This document shows, piece by piece, positions 31,201 through 36,244 of a DNA stretch of 36,244 bases. Every line of letters begins with the position of its first letter. Position 1 is the first letter of the stretch. A program made the position numbers and the translations under genes. Source of the stretch: Nemertoderma westbladi (lineage: Eukaryota > Xenacoelomorpha > Nemertodermatida > Nemertodermatidae); assembly GCA_032718475.1 (NCBI GenBank), contig JAUCBJ010006230.1, positions 1-36,244 on the forward strand, given 5' to 3'. The notes under the pieces were generated by a model. That model was not told the origin of the DNA, ran no database searches, and saw only the letters and a list, made by a program, of their open reading frames with translations.

Positions 31201-31590
31201 AACAAAACGGTAAACAATTTAAATTTCCGTATCAGATATTTTAATTTCGACCACACACACATCCCCCCCACCAGTTATTTAAAGTAGAAGATAAAAAATT
31301 AAAATGCGCACTCAATTAAATTTTCTGCTGTGCATATGTTAAATTTTTCAGTACAGTTAGATAGTTTTATAGTTAAACAATTTAAACCAATACATTAACT
31401 ATACACACACAATTAATGTATAGTAAGTATCGCCCAACATAAAGGATAACCACTAAAGCTTTTCATCTTACTCCCAAGGGAAAAATAAATTCGCTTTACC
31501 ATTACTTATTCGTTATTTTATTCATGTCCAGACAAAAAGAATTGATTATTATATTAAAACGGAAAAATATTGTACTACATCTACGCCAGA
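31201..31590. other. AT-rich stretch after the integrase
   Basis: No LTR, primer site or coding frame recognised; includes an ACACACAC run near 31245. Confidence 0.45.
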
Positions 31591-33045
31591 CTACTACTAC
31601 TACTACTAGGATCGGCATGCTGCATTGCAGCTGCATTTTTAAGAATGCTGTGCCGGCTTGTCAACAAAATTTCACCGCCACACCTCCCTATCACCCATGA
31701 CATTTGCTAGATCATCCGCATCTTCAAGGCCAGTGTCCTTTAAGATGCGTCTCAAGAAAGTCATGGGCTGTCCACCATGCTTATTCACTCCATGAGGCTG
31801 CCAAAGTACAAGATTATGCACTGGCTGGTCCTCACGGCGAAAGCAATGTCCTGCAAAGCGGAGGCGATTTTGTTCTAGTGTCAAGCTTGGGGGAACCAAT
31901 GAGACACCTCCAATGTTATATAGTGTCTGGTTGGAGATGTGTGCATTGTACATGACACAATGAACCCGGCGTAGCATTCTTGTGAATGTGCCATCCACAG
32001 ATTTGGTGTCCTCAGCAGTTAGAGCCCATCATGGACTCCCGTAGAGGAGTACTGGAACGACTGCTGCTCTAAATAATCGGACCTTAAGTTTCCGATTAAT
32101 TCTCCGTGACTTCCAAATCCTGGAAAGCCTATTCAAGGCTGCCCATGCCTTTCCCTTGCGTATTCGAAAGTCCTCCTCACCTGACTTCCGGGTCCATGAT
32201 CCCAGGTAATATAAGTCGTCTACATGCTCTAGCATACCATCCTTTGAGCTTATGCTCATCCGATCAGAGACTTGCTGAGGACTTTCAAAGTTAACTGTCA
32301 AAATTTTGGTCTTTCTGGAGTTAATAAAAAGACCAACACTAGAAGCAGCATGTTCTAATGAGCTGAGGAGCCGTTGGGCTCCCTCTAATGATTCTGAGAG
32401 TACTCCAAAGTCATCAGCAAAGTCTAGTTCAGTTAGGTACTTGGCAGGATTTTCTCGACTTCTGGAGCCAGTAGCTGGTGGAGTTATCATCACCCCATCA
32501 TCATTATGATGATCTAAGGACATGCGTAGAATATAGTCAACCACAATAATGAACAAGAATGGTGCAAGTGTGTCTCCTTGGAGGACGCCCCATAACACTT
32601 CAAATGGTCCTGTGTCACCGTCAACAGTAGACACAAATGTTGTCGAACCATCGTATACTGATCTGATTGCTGCAATAATTTCATCAGGAATCCCATATAA
32701 TGAAAGTATGCTGAACATATGTGAGCGTGAGTCTGAATCAAAGGCCTTGAAGAAGTCAACAAAGATAACAGACAGGTGCCTGCCTGTCTTTCTTTTTTGA
32801 TAATTCTTCAATTATCCTTCTAAGTGCCAAAATGGGCTCCATGGTCTCACGACCTTTACGGAACCCATTCTGATTTCCACGAAGCAGTCTCTCAATGGGA
32901 TCCCTGATGCGATTTAATAGAATCCTATTGTATAGCTTTGCAGCAATCGAGATCAATGAGATTCCCCGAAAGGAACCATAGAGTGTTAGGTTGCCCTTCT
33001 TGGGAACTGGCACCAACTTATTTGTTATCATTTCTTGTGGGACTC
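31591..33045 (-). mobile_element. LINE family A, copy 2 (5'-truncated)
   Basis: Runs from a (CTA)6 tail at 31591-31608 (the element's 3' end on the minus strand) through 3' UTR and RT to about 33045, where similarity to a LINE stops in front of VPQEMITNKLVPVPKKG. It contains the RT segment deleted in copy 1. No target duplication was found at its ends. Confidence 0.85.
31670..33031 (-). pseudogene. LINE family A reverse transcriptase, copy 2
   Basis: Three readable segments. 32756-33031 holds LVPVPKKGNLTLYGSFRGIS, GNQNGFRKGRETMEPILALR. A frameshift near 32805 leads to 32029-32811 with VIFVDFFKAFDS (motif A), GVLQGDTLAPFLF, FADD, GLFINSRKTKIL and SRIWKSRRINRKLKVRLFRA. A single TGA (32029-32031), where copy 3 has TGC, then separates the in-frame C-terminal part 31672-31998 with FTRMLRRVHCVMYN, LRFAGHCFRREDQPV and DREVWR. 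Damage is light (one nonsense codon, one frameshift), so this is the best-preserved RT of the family here. Confidence 0.85.
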
Positions 33046-33399
33046 TTGTTATTCGAATGTAAATTATTTTCTGTTATTATAAGTGAATTTATTCAATTAT
33101 TTGCTTCATTTCAGCTAGAGATGCAATTTAACCCTATTAAACCCGGGGGGGTTCAATATGACCCCCTTCCCGTGGTTTTTTTTATTATAATTCTGAAATA
33201 AACGCTGGTGGGAATCTGAAATTTTATGACTTTTCCTAAATATCTATAGTAGTGAAAACCGTTTTCAAAAATATTTTTGTAGTTTTCGAGTTATTGCACC
33301 ATTTTTAACCCTACTTTTGGCACTTTTTTTGAGACGTTTTTTGAAAATTACATTTCATTAAATATGATTTGTAACATCTCTATTTTTGATTTACACCGG

Positions 33400-34141
33400 T
33401 TTTTTGATGTTAGCAATTGGGTGGAATTCATGTAAATTAATTTAGAAATTTCAAACTTGCTTTTTTGGCGGGTGCCAAATTTTGGTGCCAGCACCAAATT
33501 TTGAAATATGTCAATTTTGTAAATTGATTGTTTGAAATTTGTTTTTAAGCATTTGGGGTTTTTGGGGTTCTGGTTTCGATGGAATATATACGAGTTGCAC
33601 CAAGCGTATCAAACTTGTATTTGTCGGTGCTGTGTGAAAATTTTGGAGCTAGCACGAAATTTTGAAAATCCTTTCAATAGATAAAATGGCTTGTGACAAT
33701 TTATTTCTTGCGTTTTAGAGGTTTATGGCTGTTCTGAATTCAATGGAATATATAATTATCGAACTAGACATCTCAAACCTGTATTTTTCGGAAGTGGGTG
33801 CAAAATTTGGTGCTAGTACCAACTTTTGAAAACCATCAAATATATAAATTGATTGTGTCACCTTGTTTCTTGCGTTATACGGGTTTGTGAGGGTTCTGAA
33901 TTCAATTGAATCAGTAAAAATTTCATAAGAGTTTTCAAACTTGTATTTTTCTTCGGTGGGTGAAAATTGTTGTGCCAGCACCAAATTTTTGAAAATAAGC
34001 AAATTGATCAGTAGATAGTATCATCTTGTTTCTTGCGTTATACGGGTTTATGAGGGTCCAGAATCCGATGGAATTAATAAAAACAGCACTGGACATCGCA
34101 AACTTGTACTTTTGGGTGATGGGTACGAAATTTGGTGCTAG
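33400..34141. repeat. 162-bp tandem repeat, five units
   Basis: Landmark CAAACTTGTAT recurs near 33449, 33611, 33773, 33936 and 34098. Units are diverged by roughly a third. On the minus strand the period equals 54 codons, and 33715-34002 stays open with repeated peptides (LVLAPNFAPTSEKYRFE, SIEFRT, NPYNARNK). Confidence 0.8.
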
Positions 34142-34372
34142 TGTGGCGGTAACAGATATCGAACCGTGAGATACTTTCACTTTCGACGAACTACATACTG
34201 CTGTCCGTGTCAGTCTTCATATTACACTCATACTACCGTTTACTGGTTTTATATATGTACCTACCGGTGCCACACCAGCTGTCCTGGTGTCAACATAGTA
34301 CATGTTCCTGACTGTAATATATTACGTTGAAATGATGTGAGTCGTGCTAATGCGAGAATCGCGCTCACTACA
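34142..34372 (+). other. 231-bp core between opposed arrays; possible solo LTR
   Basis: Begins TGTGGCGG and ends CACTACA, flanked on both sides by CTAG, with a TATATA-like stretch near 34250. This is how a solo LTR with a 4-bp target duplication would look. However, CTAG is palindromic and the arms are inverted repeats, so the same flanks are expected without any LTR. Undecided. Confidence 0.3.
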
Positions 34373-34797
34373 CTAGCACCAAAATTTGCCAATTTACGCC
34401 GAAAAATACAAGTAGCAATGATCTGGCATATTTGAAATGTATTCTATTAGAATCAGCGCCCTCGAAAACCTGAAAATGTGAATTTATACCATCGTATAAG
34501 TGAATTAAAAATTTTGTGTAGGGCAGAGAGGACTAAACAGCCTTTTATAGTAATCATATCATTTTTGAATATTTTTGAATGTATTTTGCGCCCCAGTAAA
34601 CCTGTATTGAAAAATAATTAGTCGTAAAATCTAACTTTCAAATTTTGTGAAAATTGTGCACTACTTGTAATTTTGGTGCTGCAATATAACCAGCCCAGTA
34701 CATTTTTCCGAAATTTTTTTTTTCGGTCGGATCCAGACTAGTACGAACAAACAAAAAATCAGACGTTTTCGAAAAATTTGTAGATTTTAAGGGTTAA

Positions 34798-34922
34798 AAG
34801 TAAAATAACTTTACACATATTCATAGGCCTACATAACATATTCGTGGCTAGCTCCGTAGCTCGGCCAATAAATCTGGTTGTGGTGTCTACAACACAGCCT
34901 AAGGCAGAACATCAAAGTGCAT
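34798..34922. other. Short spacer
   Basis: AT-rich sequence between the TTAA element and LINE copy 3; nothing recognised. Confidence 0.5.
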
Positions 34923-34937
34923 TACATCAAAGTATGA

Positions 34938-35483
34938 ATAGGCTTTCCAGGATTTGGAAGTCACCGAGAATTAATCGGTAACTTAAGATCTGATTATTTA
35001 GAGCAGCAGTAGTTCCAGTTCTCCTCTATGGGAGTCCATGCTGGGCTCTAACTGCTGAGGACACCAAATCTCTGGATGGCACATTCACAAGAATGCTACG
35101 CCGGGTTCATTGTGTACAAAGTACAATGCACACATATCCAACCAGACACTATATAACATTGGAGGTGTCTCATTGGTTCCCCCAAGCTTGACACTAGAAC
35201 AAAATCGCCTCCGCTTTGCAGGACATTGCTTTCGCCGTGAGGACCGGCAGTGCATAATCTTGTACTTTGGCAGCCTCATGGAGTGAATAAGCATGGTGGA
35301 CAGCCCATGACTTTTTTCTGACGCATCTTAAAGGACACTGACCTTGAAGATGCGGATGATCTAGCAAATGTCATGGGTGATAGGGAGTTGTGGCGGCGCA
35401 ATTTTGTCGACAAGCCGGCACAGCTTTCTTAAAAATGCATCTGCAATGCAGCATGCCGATCCTAGTAGTAGTAGTAGTAGTAG
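34938..35483 (+). mobile_element. LINE family A, copy 3, with 15-bp target duplication
   Basis: A 5'-truncated 546-bp copy beginning within SRIWK of the RT C-terminal region and ending with (TAG)n at 35463-35485. It is flanked by TACATCAAAGTATGA at 34923-34937 and 35484-35498. It covers the region of copy 2 from about 32130 down to 31591, including the TGC codon that is a stop in copy 2. Reading frame broken in several places. The exact duplication proves insertion by target-primed reverse transcription and defines the family's true 3' end. Confidence 0.9.
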
Positions 35484-35498
35484 TACATCAAAGTATGA

Positions 35499-36244
35499 CT
35501 GAGTAAGACTTCAAATATTTCACGACATACATACAGACAGACCGAGAGACAGACCGACGACCAAAAGGCAACTTTTAAACAGCAGTTCCCGAATGTATGT
35601 TCGTCGCTCGCCCCACATAACGATATGTAAAGTTTATCCAATCCGATCCATGTTATATTCAGCTGATTGATTAAATGTCTTAAATTTCTAAATGTCTTAA
35701 TAAATGTTATTATTTTGTAATGATTTATTGAAATATATACAACAAAGAGCTCTTGAAAGGGACTGCAATAGGATTAAAATTCTCGAAAAGATTTTTCAAG
35801 AAAATATTAAATAATATATTAATGTTTCCAATATTTATAATACTACTGTTTTCAATCCGATTATTCAAACTGGAAGTGGCATTAAATTGGATACTAATTG
35901 TATTGTTCTCTTCACGTAACGACCCATTCTGTCTAGTATAGCCTGCCTAACAGAAATAATGTCCATTATAGCCTCTTTGCTATCGAAGTCGTTTTGTCTG
36001 AAAAATAATGAATTATTAACTAAAATTATTAACTTTTATTATATTCATATATTTCTGGGGGGGGGGGGGGGGGGGGACTGGACGCAATAAAAATTCATCC
36101 CTCTCCAGGGGAAATTCGAAAAAAATAAATCTGTAACCTGTTCTATTGTGTTTAGTTTATTGTTTTGTTAAAATAACGAGTCATAAATTGAGAATTTACC
36201 ATGGAGGAGGAATATTAATTCGCAAAGATGCGATTTGCGTCCAG
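35499..36244. other. AT-rich right end with a 20-G run
   Basis: No recognised gene. A run of 20 G lies at 36057-36076. CTCCAGGGGAAATTC near 36102 resembles CACCAGGGGAAATC near 25579, which also sits close to a C-run, hinting at a shared repeat. Confidence 0.45.

Larger units (their letters stand above)
33128..34797. mobile_element. Inverted 162-bp repeat arrays bounded by TTAA (possible piggyBac-like element)
   Basis: Left end TTAACCCTATTAAACCC (33128) with an internal GGGGGG...ACCCCC hairpin; right end AAGGGTTAA (34797). From about 33400 to 34141, five diverged 162-bp units follow each other; from 34373 about two units run in the opposite direction. Each unit carries the palindrome TTGGTGCTAGCACCAA or a variant. 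A 231-bp unrelated core (34142-34372) separates the two orientations. The TTAA ends fit a piggyBac-type element but share only about 8-13 bp. No transposase seen. Confidence 0.4.

Noticed and set aside
34142-34372. Certain solo LTR with CTAG duplication
   Set aside because: The flanking arms are inverted repeats and CTAG is its own complement, so the apparent duplication is expected without an LTR insertion. Kept only as a possibility.
35085-35294. Minus-strand ORF across LINE copy 3
   Set aside because: The LINE is on the plus strand; this is its antisense shadow.
1-36244. Intact host gene with exons
   Set aside because: Apart from the transposon THAP exon, I found no splice-bounded coding series and no conserved single-copy protein.

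Overview
The window looks like nuclear DNA from an invertebrate animal, probably aquatic. It is AT-rich, has no operons or bacterial signals, and is almost entirely transposable elements and tandem repeats. I recognise no intact single-copy host gene, rRNA or functional tRNA. The species cannot be named from the sequence; two 8-bp palindromes (TAGGCCTA, TACCGGTA) recur far more often than base composition predicts.

Left part (1-17640). Bases 1-~2995 hold a decayed RTE-like LINE on the minus strand (family A: endonuclease plus reverse transcriptase). Other RT and endonuclease debris follows, including a minus-strand RT split by a tRNA-related insertion with a target-site duplication (TSD). A zone of three related ~350-bp blocks in alternating orientation (7766-9993) ends exactly at a TTAA element end. 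A second LINE (10676-14581, plus strand) has an ORF1 carrying ten 24-residue repeats and an overlapping endonuclease/RT ORF2; it stops just after YADD and sits between unusually long (93/97 bp) direct repeats. At 15878-16837 is a P-element-like relic with matched termini beginning CATGG, a 7-bp TSD GTCCAGT, and a first exon encoding half a THAP zinc finger followed by a splice donor.

Centre (17681-22435). About 237 copies of a 20-bp minisatellite run without a single indel and show block duplications of 200, 220, 660 and ~2500 bp.

Right part (23850-36244). A Ty3/gypsy-type integrase gene is split into three pieces by two inverted-repeat DNA transposons. The larger (23948-29413) has 6-bp TSDs GTTGTG, identical ~75-bp terminal inverted repeats (TIRs), inward-running 21-bp minisatellites at both ends, a truncated IS3-like integrase/transposase gene on the plus strand and, convergent to it, a broken gene joining a zinc ribbon, a conserved middle domain and the start of a HECT ubiquitin-ligase lobe. 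This pairing of an IS3-type transposase with a HECT-type protein in one TIR element is the best candidate for an unusual system here. The smaller element (29698-30925) is a foldback of ~520-bp arms. Beyond the integrase lie two more family-A LINE copies (31591-~33045 minus; 34938-35483 plus, with a 15-bp TSD), flanking a 162-bp tandem repeat that reverses orientation near its middle and is bounded by TTAA.

All coding regions except perhaps ORF1 of the second LINE are broken or truncated, so the region is a nested record of insertions. Order can be read: family-A LINE fragment before the ORF1/ORF2 LINE at 10.6-14.9 kb; gypsy before both inverted-repeat elements at 23.9-31.2 kb.
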